From: Cellulophaga sp. BC115SP
GTDB lineage: Bacteria; Bacteroidota; Bacteroidia; Cytophagales; Spirosomataceae
Length of the DNA: 64,000 bases
Assembly: GCF_009905545.1 (NCBI RefSeq)
Contig: NZ_JAAALB010000002.1
Coordinates: 248,001 to 312,000 of the forward strand
Direction of reading: 5' to 3'
Position numbers and translations under genes: made by a program
Notes under the pieces: model-generated
The model's input: the letters and a program-made list of their open reading frames with translations, nothing else
What the model was told of the DNA's origin: nothing
Databases searched by the model: none
Part shown: positions 45,901 through 53,741 of the stretch, piece after piece
Position numbering within the stretch: position 1 is the stretch's first letter
Layout: the number at the start of each line of letters is the position of its first letter

Positions 45901-46550
45901 GAGAACAAATTACCTTATACAGTCATAGCGAACAACCTGACAATAAGGTTGTTTTTGAGACCTATTTCAATCCTCCAGCGGCCTTTGCGTTAGCTTGTAT
46001 GCCTTTTGTTTTTGAACGAAGAGACGATTTTATGAAAAACTATGACAAGCTTCTAAATTTTGGAGGCTTGATTGGTTCGGATGCCATGGGAAGCATTCAG
46101 CCCAAAGCAAACATCCTTAATGGACAAGCTTTTGATTGGATCTTGAGTGAAAAAGATGTCGAAAATATCAAATATGCAATCATTACGCTAGTTAAACTAG
46201 GTCAAGCTGCTGGAGCCAAAAAAGTCATTATTCCTACCAAACCTGGTATTTTACTCAACTTGCAAAATACTAGTGAAGTAAATGATTTTATCCAACATTT
46301 TGAAACCTATCCTTTACAATTGACAGACCTCTTTATGGGTACTGCACACCCACAAGGAGGTAATAAAATGGCGAGTCAACAACACGCTTATGAAAGAGTA
46401 GTTGATGAAAATTTTGGGGTAGTCGGACTTGACAATGTATATGTAGTCGACGCTTCAGTGTTTCCTACTAGTATCAATGTCAATCCTCAACTGACCATTA
46501 TGGCTATGGCTTCTTTGGCAGCCAAGAAGATTTTTGCGAAACACCAGTAA
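42933..46550 (+). CDS. Fusion of a multi-pass membrane domain with a GMC-type FAD oxidoreductase
   Basis: This 1205-residue protein has two parts. Residues about 25-480 contain ten or more transmembrane helices with some aromatic motifs (WPDSLQYMINMGN, NLALSMNTYIKEW) and no family I recognise. A linker of about 180 residues includes LSLNALTQFAFYTNANVRHSIGY. A complete GMC oxidoreductase follows (about 680-1205): FAD-binding G690-S-G-A-G-G-A-S, ECVGGTTVSNNAV, ERGSRLQ, and the catalytic pair H1139 (GTAHPQGG) and N1184 (NVNPQLT), as in cholesterol oxidase and long-chain alcohol oxidases. The enzyme may oxidise a lipid-soluble alcohol or sterol-like substrate supplied by or reduced through the membrane part. 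It is monocistronic, with a terminator at 46578-46621. Confidence 0.75.
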   Translation: MKLPSLFTLKGYLRPDSLDNTPTWKSLGSVAVVQTILVATLVTLFNRLDWITFEKITVLGFKLSSFWLIASIIIFTTSPLLFVLRKASSWFSWSIVFFGYFVAELYQYKLNATASHPAWVFHFEKFAFWLPDHFSKLLFTVLTLSKVTTIFTLFVARLVASILWGTPITNGASKEQFDQLFGKSWATETIAKPKRDIGFWLLRLAGFGYLGFWGVLALGQLGASPWPDSLQYMINMGNANLALSMNTYIKEWLMIMLAFLGAYNIALRYYVCIVLVAGHLFSTLYTLLFYLNPSSTISYRDYLLTSTFVEGSLLSIFIFVMVKYRANRGDFQAIKEIPINFSIPLTLQKIVFSGLTIICILIGMSMLAFRIWGNPTEGWGLIFSAPDPMLGNTITLFVSWAAISLLLINRISLRQHFTNLIIFPMVLGAILGLVWIVFADVKIINQYGIFQHIDWYLGLYACVFLLIAGLLAFLRQLYYKIDCGINTLSPSATDNIRALVQALGAEQNQLLGDEKNLSLITSSIDRYISGIRGRKRGILNVPFSLLEHVFNTLFGMKPPFSSMNRDEQRYFLNHYIFRNEWQRKSSSVPIISEFAYQIGLSLNALTQFAFYTNANVRHSIGYVPADARDRLQSNGALFNPPYREVAPLPKSPNDAHNYEQIQDLKIPAPRVSTPTHEADLPEEVDYLIIGSGAGGASAAYRLVECIQKEFTDALGKIDEQKVREAASKIVVVERGSRLQPRQDFQDNEFDMMKKIYKEGGLQQTNQFTMTMLQGECVGGTTVSNNAVCFEMPESVAKIWKETYGIPVEEIFNEYPTIKSELNVKPLNPLGINEIVADKFKTGVEGYNQNPPLGASKLTEPKVLEVNHLENIGDGNWNLGNKKLRKRSMLETYIPWSEAWGVKVIANWTALRLQKNEAGTKASSVLLRADNGAIRIVKVNKAVIVAGGVIASSHFLMRSELNNPQVGQQISCNFGMPLAFEFDEPIKAFDGEQITLYSHSEQPDNKVVFETYFNPPAAFALACMPFVFERRDDFMKNYDKLLNFGGLIGSDAMGSIQPKANILNGQAFDWILSEKDVENIKYAIITLVKLGQAAGAKKVIIPTKPGILLNLQNTSEVNDFIQHFETYPLQLTDLFMGTAHPQGGNKMASQQHAYERVVDENFGVVGLDNVYVVDASVFPTSINVNPQLTIMAMASLAAKKIFAKHQ

Positions 46551-46577
46551 AATATTTCGGATAGCGGATATTTGATT

Positions 46578-46621
46578 TCGGATTTGGGAGAAGCTTAGGT
46601 TTCTCTCAAATCCGATTTTTT
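46578..46621 (+). terminator. Intrinsic terminator built within a repeat B half
   Basis: TCGGATTTGGGAGAA (46578-46592) pairs with TTCTCTCAAATCCGA (46601-46615), 14 of 15 bp plus one G-U, and is followed by T residues. The preceding 46556-46580 (TTTCGGATAGCGGATATTTG) matches the left side of repeat B. The remaining 46622-46822 has no gene. Confidence 0.8.
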
Positions 46622-46822
46622 GTTTATGAATATTAAACTTATGTCTATTCTCATCAATCTAGGTAATACCTTCATTTTAAATAAATTAATAACCTTATAT
46701 TAATCAAACCTCCTTTTCTCTTCACGATATTACCCAGCATCTCCTAATATTTCCATAACAATAGGCACACAATCCTAATATAGCCTTAATCCTTAAGTAC
46801 AATTCTCCTAAAACTGCGATAA

Positions 46823-46830
46823 TAATTTTG
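46823..46830 (+). promoter_or_regulatory. -7 box for the choice-of-anchor I lipoprotein gene
   Basis: TAATTTTG matches TAnnTTTG, 43 nt before the ATG. No -33 TTG is evident. Confidence 0.4.
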
Positions 46831-46872
46831 TAACCAAGTTTCTTAAACGTACATACAATTAAATTATTCAAG

Positions 46873-48375
46873 ATGAAAAAGATTTTTACTTCTATTCTTA
46901 TCGCAGCAACTTTAGCGAGTTGTACTACCACTGAAAATGATTTTTTTGTCAATGAAGATGCTGCCACTTTTGCTGAAGTAGGCTCAATCGATATTGGCGA
47001 AACTGGCGCAGCAGAAATCTCAGCTTACGACCCTCAAACAAAGCGTTTGTTCGTTGTAAACAATAGTGCTGTTAATAAAATTGATGTTTTGGACTTTGCT
47101 GACCCAAGCAATATCAAAGTCATTTCTTCTATTCTTGTTGCTCCTTATGGTGGCTTTGTAAACAGCGTAAGTGTGAGCAACGGCAAATTAGCCGCAGCTA
47201 TTGAGTCAACAGATAAGCAAGCGCCAGGCAAAATTGTAGTATTTAATACAACAGATTATAAAGAAATCAAATCGATTACCGTAGGTGCGTTGCCAGATAT
47301 GGTGACTTTTTCGCCAGATGGCAAATTTATTTTGTCAGCTAACGAAGGTGAACCAAATGCAAGTTATAGCAATGACCCTGTGGGCAGTATTTCTATTATT
47401 TCAGTAGATGAAAACTATGCTGTCACAACCTTAGATTTTGCAGGATACGAAGGGCAACTTAGCGCATTGAAGGCAAAAGGCTTTAGAGTATTTGGTCCGA
47501 ATGCAAGTTTAGCAAAAGATGTTGAACCAGAATACATTACTGTTTCGAGTGACTCAAAAACAGCATGGGTAACTTTACAAGAAAACAATGCCATTGCCAA
47601 AATCAGTATTGCTTCAAAAACCATTACGAACGTATTTCCATTAGGTTTCAAAAGTTATAGTGTGGATGGCAACGAAATCGACCCAAGCGATAAAGACAAT
47701 ACCATTGCTTTTGGAAAATGGCCAGTAAAAGGCATGTACCAACCCGATGCAATTGCCGTTTATGAGGCTGGTGGTGTTCCATATTTATTTACAGCTAACG
47801 AAGGTGACGCCAGAGAATATGACACTTTTGTGGAAACACTTCGTATAGGTAAAGCAAAGTTAGACGCGACCGTTTTCCCAAATGCGACTACACTTAAAAC
47901 TGACCCTGTATTAGGTCGTTTGAATATCACATCAACGTTGGGTGATACCGATGGCGATGGCGACTATGATGAATTATATTCGTTTGGTGCTCGCTCATTT
48001 AGTGTTTGGAATGGTAACGATGGCTCATTGATTTTTGACAGTAAAAAAGAATTAGATACACAATGTGCCACTGCTGGTCTTTATGATGACACAAGAAGCG
48101 ACGACAAAGGCGTTGAGCCTGAAGGAATTGCAACAGGAATGGTCGGTAACAAAAAAGTAGTATTTGTAGGCATGGAACGTTCGGATGCAGTGGCAGTTTA
48201 TGACATTACTAATCCCAAAGCACCTGTTTTTTTACAATTGCTTAAAACTGGTGATGCTCCAGAGGGTGTAATGTTTATTCCTGCTAAAGATAGTCCAACC
48301 AAAAAGAGTTTATTAGTTGTAAGTAGCGAAAATGATGGTGTAATCAAAGTTTTCCAACCGAAGACAATTATGTAG
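46873..48375 (+). CDS. Choice-of-anchor I family beta-propeller lipoprotein
   Basis: The signal peptide ends in the lipobox LASC (Cys17). The 500-residue product is a seven-bladed propeller with the conserved phrases of this family: GETGAAEISAYDPQTKRLFVVN, GFVNSVSVSNGKLAAAIE, DMVTFSPDGKFILSANEGEP, NDPVGSISIISV, DVEPEYITVSSDSKTAWVTLQENNA, YLFTANEGDAREYD, SFGARSFSVWN and KGVEPEGIATG. Members are surface or secreted proteins, often linked to phosphate metabolism or alkaline-phosphatase-like domains. The substrate is unknown. It converges with the CHAT gene at a shared hairpin (48376-48427). Confidence 0.9.
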   Translation: MKKIFTSILIAATLASCTTTENDFFVNEDAATFAEVGSIDIGETGAAEISAYDPQTKRLFVVNNSAVNKIDVLDFADPSNIKVISSILVAPYGGFVNSVSVSNGKLAAAIESTDKQAPGKIVVFNTTDYKEIKSITVGALPDMVTFSPDGKFILSANEGEPNASYSNDPVGSISIISVDENYAVTTLDFAGYEGQLSALKAKGFRVFGPNASLAKDVEPEYITVSSDSKTAWVTLQENNAIAKISIASKTITNVFPLGFKSYSVDGNEIDPSDKDNTIAFGKWPVKGMYQPDAIAVYEAGGVPYLFTANEGDAREYDTFVETLRIGKAKLDATVFPNATTLKTDPVLGRLNITSTLGDTDGDGDYDELYSFGARSFSVWNGNDGSLIFDSKKELDTQCATAGLYDDTRSDDKGVEPEGIATGMVGNKKVVFVGMERSDAVAVYDITNPKAPVFLQLLKTGDAPEGVMFIPAKDSPTKKSLLVVSSENDGVIKVFQPKTIM

Positions 48376-48427
48376 TTTTAAAGTATGGATTGCGGGGAGT
48401 TAATCCCCCGCAATCCATACTTTAAAA
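48376..48427. terminator. Shared 22-bp perfect hairpin overlapping the CHAT gene stop codon
   Basis: The left arm starts one base after the TAG of the plus gene, and the right arm includes the TAA of the minus gene (48422-48424). The arms are exact complements (TTTTAAAGTATGGATTGCGG plus two more G) with loop AGTTAATC. It can end both transcripts. Confidence 0.8.
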
Positions 48428-51049
48428 GAGTTTTTTATATGCCAAAATAGCCAATAATCCAAAAAGCAAACAACCTACTCCTATAATCGTATACTGCCAA
48501 ATTTTTGAAAATAACACCACTTTCCCCGAATCTCCAATTAAGACTATACCACTCCAATAAAATGGTAAATTAGGATTTAAAGGTTTCTTTAAATAATCTA
48601 TTTGTGCTTTTTGTAAAGCAATATCTTTTTCGTAACCATCGGAAAGATACTTATAGAACAATTCCGTGATTTGATAAGTAGCGTTGTTATCTACACTCCA
48701 CAAAGTTGAGACCGTACTTGGCACATCCAAATTGGCAAATCCTCTGGCAAAACTCATAACTCCTTCCCCCGTAGCATTTTTTCCAATATTAGTTTGACAA
48801 GCAGACAAAACAACCAAATTAGCTTGCAATTGAGGCAATCGTTGGAGTTCATTTAGACTAAAAACAGAATCTTGAAAATAAATTGTCGACTCCGTCGAAT
48901 CTGCTTTACCATGGGTAAATAACTGGATTATATCGTAGTCGGCTATATCCTTTTTAAAATTTGCTTTTGACGCTTTATGGTAAGTCAAAAGTTTGCCTGT
49001 AAAATAGTTTTTTTCGATATTTTCAAGGGTATGATCAGAATTATAGAGTTTAGCAACGCCTAGCTTTTCATCAAAATTGACAGGGGCAACTCCTAATAAT
49101 TTCGTTCTTCCAATATTTACTCGATTAGTATTTTTGAAAAAAACATTCGCCGAATACGCATAACTAAAACGATAATCCTTAATCAAAAATTCAGAAACCC
49201 GCCAATCAGGCAGTAGCGATGCCATCGAAACGAAGTAATTATCATGTGATACGATTACTCGCCCTTTAGGTAATTGAAAAGGCTCGAAAATATGCTTGTA
49301 TAGGGCATAAGAAATCTTTTTCAGATAATTAAACTCCTTTTTAGTAGCGGTGTTCTTACAGGTCAATAATTGCTTTTGGTAAACATTTACTGCATCAAGA
49401 TATGACTTGAGTGCAATCTTTTTTAACCTCACCTGAGAAGATGTTACCGAAATAGCATACACTGCTTCGTTACCAACAAAGTATTCTAGAAACGATTGGT
49501 CATTATCTTTGAGCTTTTCTTGGAGTTCTTCGAGCGAGATATAATGGTGGTTATACTTCAGCTTTTGGTAAGCTGGATTTGCTTTTTCGGTTGAGTCTAT
49601 GAGGTTATTTAACTGGTCTTTGGAAGCTAGTAATTTGAGATTTATTTGTTGATAAATCCGACTTTTAGCATTCAGTTTGGACAGTTGCTCCTTCATGGCT
49701 TCTATCTCAAACTGGATTTTTTGCTTCTTTGCCTTTACTTCAAAAGGTAATTGCCCATTGGCTTCTAGGTCTTTCAAAGCATCGAGTAACAGAATAGCTC
49801 GACTCTTTTCGATGAAGTAAAAAGCTTTTTCTACATCTTTCAACTTAAAGCTAACTTCAATTGCTTTTTCATAGAAATGATGGGTGTTTTCTCTCCAGAA
49901 TAATTTAGAGTTAATTTCCGTATGTTCCTTCCGCATACGATCAATCAGCGTATCGGCCTGTAACTGAAAATATTGTACTTTTTTTAGATTACCATATTCT
50001 GAGGATAGTCGAATACGATAGTCAAACCAATACAAAAGCTCTGATTTTTTGCCTTCATACGTATCTACTACAGACTGATAGCCAAGTGCTTTTGCAGCTT
50101 TTTGAATATAAATTTCTGATTTACCAAGCTCCTTTTGTTGTCTGAAATTATCGGCTTGATGTAGGTAATATTTACTTTTCTCATAAGCAACGAACGAATT
50201 TTTCTCAAACAATTTAATAAGCTCATCATACTGATTTGTGGAGGCTTGATAATTACCTTGCTTTTGAAAACATGAAGCTAGCATGTTGTCTGCTTCTAAA
50301 TTTTCTAAGTTATACTTCAATCGCACCGCAACCCCTTGTGAATAATATTCTCTGGCTTTTGCAAAGTTTTGATTTCGGTAATAGTATTCACCCAAATTGG
50401 TAAACACATAGAAATAGAACATCTTATCCTTGTAGTTGATACTCGCTTTGCGTAACTTCTCTCCTACTTCCGTGATTTCTTCAATAGGAGCGTTTAGCTT
50501 CACTTTGGCATTCATCAAATTGGTTAATAATCCTAAATAGACTTCTATATCACTTTTAGGGTTGACCTTATCGATACCTTTTGTACACCATTCAATAGCC
50601 TCTTGGTAAGAACCATCCTCCACTAAAATGCGTGAGTATAATGTCCAACTTTTATCAACAAATTGAAAATCTCTAATTTTATTTTTTTGGAAAATTAGGC
50701 GGCGAGTGGCCTGAATATCATGAAAAAAATACCACTGATAAAAAGCATGAATATACCAAACATAAGCCCATTCTTTATCAGGCAGAGAACCTAATTTATC
50801 CCAGCGTTTTGCTCTAAATACACATAGTTTGTAGGCCTCTTCATACTTTTTCTGTTTTTCTAATTGTTCAAAATATTTTTCTGATTTTTTAAAAAATAAA
50901 AACTCTTGTTCAATATTTTTAAGCGACGTTTTTTTCAAATTTTGCTCAAATGCTTGAACGTCTTGAATCAAATGTGTATTTACAGAAAAGGTAAAGTAAG
51001 GCCAAAGAAAACTGACAAAAGCTATTAAAAAACGTACTATTTTGCTCAT
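48422..51049 (-). CDS. Membrane-anchored TPR-CHAT domain protein (caspase-like)
   Basis: The ATG at 51049 gives a signal peptide (MSKIVRFLIAFVSFLWPYFT). The 875-residue product has tetratricopeptide repeats over about 30-430 (for example FTNLGEYYYRNQNFAKAREYY, MLASCFQKQGNYQASTNQYD). A coiled-coil stretch of charged residues follows (about 430-520), then a CHAT protease domain (about 580-840) with the His-Cys dyad H713 in LFTHGKADS and C751 in VLSACQTNIG. One C-terminal transmembrane helix ends in AYKKLF. CHAT proteins are caspase/separase-related cysteine proteases. The TPR part would then be periplasmic and the substrate unknown. It heads a minus-strand series facing a sigma factor operon. 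Confidence 0.85.
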   Translation of the reverse strand: MSKIVRFLIAFVSFLWPYFTFSVNTHLIQDVQAFEQNLKKTSLKNIEQEFLFFKKSEKYFEQLEKQKKYEEAYKLCVFRAKRWDKLGSLPDKEWAYVWYIHAFYQWYFFHDIQATRRLIFQKNKIRDFQFVDKSWTLYSRILVEDGSYQEAIEWCTKGIDKVNPKSDIEVYLGLLTNLMNAKVKLNAPIEEITEVGEKLRKASINYKDKMFYFYVFTNLGEYYYRNQNFAKAREYYSQGVAVRLKYNLENLEADNMLASCFQKQGNYQASTNQYDELIKLFEKNSFVAYEKSKYYLHQADNFRQQKELGKSEIYIQKAAKALGYQSVVDTYEGKKSELLYWFDYRIRLSSEYGNLKKVQYFQLQADTLIDRMRKEHTEINSKLFWRENTHHFYEKAIEVSFKLKDVEKAFYFIEKSRAILLLDALKDLEANGQLPFEVKAKKQKIQFEIEAMKEQLSKLNAKSRIYQQINLKLLASKDQLNNLIDSTEKANPAYQKLKYNHHYISLEELQEKLKDNDQSFLEYFVGNEAVYAISVTSSQVRLKKIALKSYLDAVNVYQKQLLTCKNTATKKEFNYLKKISYALYKHIFEPFQLPKGRVIVSHDNYFVSMASLLPDWRVSEFLIKDYRFSYAYSANVFFKNTNRVNIGRTKLLGVAPVNFDEKLGVAKLYNSDHTLENIEKNYFTGKLLTYHKASKANFKKDIADYDIIQLFTHGKADSTESTIYFQDSVFSLNELQRLPQLQANLVVLSACQTNIGKNATGEGVMSFARGFANLDVPSTVSTLWSVDNNATYQITELFYKYLSDGYEKDIALQKAQIDYLKKPLNPNLPFYWSGIVLIGDSGKVVLFSKIWQYTIIGVGCLLFGLLAILAYKKLF

Positions 51050-51129
51050 ATAATCTTTTTTCAATTGATAACCCATTGAGTTATCTCGAAAGATAGCAAA
51101 GATTAAAGAGATATACGACAGCTATAAAT

Positions 51130-51165
51130 AAAAAAGGTTATACCGACAATAATGTCAGTATAACC
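51130..51165 (-). terminator. Intrinsic terminator after the 51212-51985 gene
   Basis: On the minus strand GGTTATACTGACA pairs with TGTCGGTATAACC (one G-U), loop TTAT, followed by TTTTTTA. It separates this gene from the CHAT gene downstream. Confidence 0.85.
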
Positions 51166-51211
51166 AAGTACTCAAATTACACATTAAATTATAGTTACCA
51201 CAAATTTATGA

Positions 51212-51985
51212 CTAACGAGGAGGAGGTGCCAGCGAGCCCGAACCCGTGCTTCCGCCAGTAATACCCGTACCATCTTCGTCATCAACAAGTAGGTGAAGGA
51301 AGTTCAAATTTTTGACAGACGCACCCGCAGTAAGCTTCACAAAATGAGGGTGTGTTCTGAGATATTCTTTCTTTTCGGTGGAGGTTTTTGGCACATAATT
51401 ATAACGATAATTAAGTGGTGTTTCCAAAAGCTTCTCCAGCGTCATATTAGGGTCTATTTTCTGAAAAGCCACTAATATGCTCTTGTAATTAACATGGTAT
51501 TCGATGCAGATTTCTTCTCCCATAAACATCAAACTCAAATCCATAAACTTCGTTGTCCAAGTTTGACCACCGTCTGCACTAAACTCTACAAAAGTGTTGT
51601 ATCTACTGTCGAAGCCCCACGTTTTTACTTGTTGAAACTTCATGAAAAATTGTGCATTAGGTGATTTAGGAATCAAGAAAGTATTTTTCTGAACAATTTG
51701 TACTGCATTCTTAGGGTCTGGTTTTACATACACATAAGATTGATTAAGAATACTATAAAATCGTTTGGCATTTGCTTCAGCGGCAGCTCCCATATTAGGT
51801 GGGATTCTGTCGCCAGAAGGAATTAAAAATGACTGTACATTGTCGACACCAAAGCCATCATAAGGAAAGGTGGCAGTTTCGACATAGTCTTGAATGTAAC
51901 TTGGGCAGCAACTTTGCCCTGTTGCTTGGAAGCTTATCCAAGCGAATAGCATGATGATTGTTAACTTAATGGTATGAGTTTTCAT
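51212..51985 (-). CDS. Exported protein of unknown function in the CHAT locus
   Basis: The signal peptide (IIMLFAWISFQATGQ) is followed directly by a Cys-Cys-Pro. The 257-residue product has beta-rich stretches (FMKFQQVKTWGFDSRYNTFVEF, SADGGQTWTTKFMDL, with a BNR/Asp-box-like phrase) and a Gly/Ser/Thr-rich tail (GTGITGGSTGSGSL). I do not recognise its family. It is transcribed in the same direction as the CHAT gene but is separated from it by a terminator. A role with the CHAT/sigma genes is only a guess from position. Confidence 0.5.
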   Translation of the reverse strand: MKTHTIKLTIIMLFAWISFQATGQSCCPSYIQDYVETATFPYDGFGVDNVQSFLIPSGDRIPPNMGAAAEANAKRFYSILNQSYVYVKPDPKNAVQIVQKNTFLIPKSPNAQFFMKFQQVKTWGFDSRYNTFVEFSADGGQTWTTKFMDLSLMFMGEEICIEYHVNYKSILVAFQKIDPNMTLEKLLETPLNYRYNYVPKTSTEKKEYLRTHPHFVKLTAGASVKNLNFLHLLVDDEDGTGITGGSTGSGSLAPPPR

Positions 51986-52107
51986 GTATAGTAGAGGGTG
52001 AATTAGTTACAAAAAAGTATTTAAAATGAGAACTGGAAAAACAGAAGCAATACTTTATGATTTGGTATACAAATACTTATTCAAAAATCCTTTCTAACAT
52101 GTAAGTT

Positions 52108-52265
52108 TTAATGCAAAATAAAATTGCATTAATACGCTTTAGGCTATAAGCCGTAGGGATTAGGCGAAAAAGCTTCAATTATTTCATGAGAAATACTATT
52201 TAACTTTTAGCCTAGAGCTTGATGCGAGTAAAATTATTTTAATTTTGCCCGCTAACTTTAGTAAC
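52108..52265. repeat. Dispersed repeat family A, copy 3
   Basis: It repeats the full order of copy 1: TTAATGCAA/TTGCATTAA hairpin, GGCTATAAGCCGTAGG, a middle shared with copy 2 (AATTATTTCATGAGAAAT), then GTAAAATTATTTTAATTTTG. It lies in the 51986-52426 gap; no gene is seen there. Confidence 0.75.
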
Positions 52266-52426
52266 TATACAAAGTAATATTTAATCAATTAAAGATATAA
52301 GATACTGATAATTAAAATTTTACATTCACAACTCATCATTCAGCACTAATACTTAAATAGACACCCCCCAATTATTAATTGAGGGATGTACACGATTACC
52401 TAACCACTAATTTAATTGTTGTATTT

Positions 52427-52858
52427 TCAATGATTTTCTTCAGAGTTCCAGAAATCTGAAACCTGTTTTTCAAATAATGTTTTTTTGCGTCTTGCCACTC
52501 CGAAACGATGTCCATTAGTCATTTCTACTTCTTGGTCTGAGCGTTTATAATTACGGATATGGTTGAGATTAATGCAATATGAGCGGTGAATTCGGCAAAA
52601 CTCACCAGATTGAATATGATTCGTGATGTCTTTCAATGTACGTGCGCACAAAACTTTCTTACCATTTGAGAGATAGATGATAGTATAATTTTCATCTCCC
52701 TCTAGGTACACTATGTCTGAATAATTAATAGCAACTTTTTTTCTATCAATATATAGTTTTGAGTGTGTCGAGGTATCTGGGTTCATAAGCGTATAATTTT
52801 TTATGGACAAGGATGATTCGTACCGATTATTTGTGTTTGTGTTGGTTTTCATAGACAT
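52427..52858 (-). CDS. Stand-alone LytTR DNA-binding regulator
   Basis: I use the ATG at 52858 (MSMKTNTNTNNRYESS), since the upstream extension is a hydrophobic AT-rich translation with no coding character. The 143-residue product has a short polar N-terminus and one LytTR domain (about 40-138): IVYLEGDENYTIIYLSNGKKVLCARTLKDI, FCRIHRSYCINLNHI, and EVEMTNGHRFGVARRKK. No receiver or sensor domain is present. It lies between the exported protein gene and the divergent sigma factor gene, and could regulate either. It resembles the orphan LytTR at 27775. Confidence 0.8.
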   Translation of the reverse strand: MSMKTNTNTNNRYESSLSIKNYTLMNPDTSTHSKLYIDRKKVAINYSDIVYLEGDENYTIIYLSNGKKVLCARTLKDITNHIQSGEFCRIHRSYCINLNHIRNYKRSDQEVEMTNGHRFGVARRKKTLFEKQVSDFWNSEENH

Positions 52859-53144
52859 TAGTCGTGGGATATGAAAAGAGGTAAACATAAAGCGTAAAAA
52901 AAAAATAAACTTTTCTAGAAAAATATTTCGAACACACTGATAATCAAGATATAATATTCTAAAAAAAGTTTTTAACACAGAACAAATCATTACTTTATCC
53001 TTAGGAGAATTTACTTATTAGAGATAGGCTTCTTACCGTTCACATAATCGAATGAAAATACTTAGAGCATGTACTGAATTTTGATTAAATTTCAAAGTTC
53101 AAAACACTAACCATATAGTATGTTGAGCCATACCCGAATAAACT

Positions 53145-53741
53145 ATGATTTCTTTTTCATTTAAGAAGTTATCCGACCAAGACCTTGTGATAGGATTACA
53201 AAACAACCCTTCACAAAATCGTCGGTACGAAAACATTCTTTACGAACGATATATTTATCTTGTTGATGTAGGAGTTAAAAAGCATCGTCTAACACAAGAT
53301 GAGGCAATCAGTGTGTACTCTGATACCGTTTTGGCGGCTATCAAACAAATCAAAGAGCAGCGATTTGAGCAGCGTTCGGAATTGAAAACATTTATTTTTC
53401 AAATTTTTTCAAATAAATGTGTTGACCATTTTCGAAAAACCACGACTAATAAAGCATCTGTGCATCAAGCCGTAGATTTAAGTGATTTTTCGGCAATTAT
53501 CCCTGATAATCAAACGATTCTTCAAAAGTTAATCCAGCAGTCCGAAATCCAATTGATTTATCAAAAATTAGCGTTGATTGGGCAAAAATGTCAAGACCTT
53601 TTAAAGCTCTGGAACGAAGGATTTACGGATGACGAAATCATGGATACCTTGGACTATAATAGCACTGATGTAGTAAAATCATCTCGTCAAAGATGTCTGT
53701 CAAAACTTAAAGATTTAGTACACAATTCAACCCAAGTATGA
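53145..53741 (+). CDS. ECF-like RNA polymerase sigma factor
   Basis: This 198-residue sigma-70 family protein has a region 2-like segment (about 25-105: RYENILYERYIYLVDVG, AISVYSDTVLAAI, LKTFIFQIFSNKCVDHFRK) and a region 4 helix-turn-helix (about 140-190: CQDLLKLWNEGFTDDEIMDTL, then VVKSSRQRCLSKL). The family directs transcription at alternative promoters. It is the first gene of an operon: the stop overlaps the next ATG by 4 bp (ATGA). The downstream membrane TPR protein sits where an anti-sigma would be. It is divergent from the CHAT cluster. Confidence 0.85.
   Translation: MISFSFKKLSDQDLVIGLQNNPSQNRRYENILYERYIYLVDVGVKKHRLTQDEAISVYSDTVLAAIKQIKEQRFEQRSELKTFIFQIFSNKCVDHFRKTTTNKASVHQAVDLSDFSAIIPDNQTILQKLIQQSEIQLIYQKLALIGQKCQDLLKLWNEGFTDDEIMDTLDYNSTDVVKSSRQRCLSKLKDLVHNSTQV

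Noticed and set aside
48422-51049. The TPR-CHAT protein as part of a type III-E CRISPR (Craspase) system
   Set aside because: No CRISPR repeats, no gRAMP/Cas7-11 gene and no cas1 or cas2 are present in the window; the protein also has a signal peptide and a membrane anchor.
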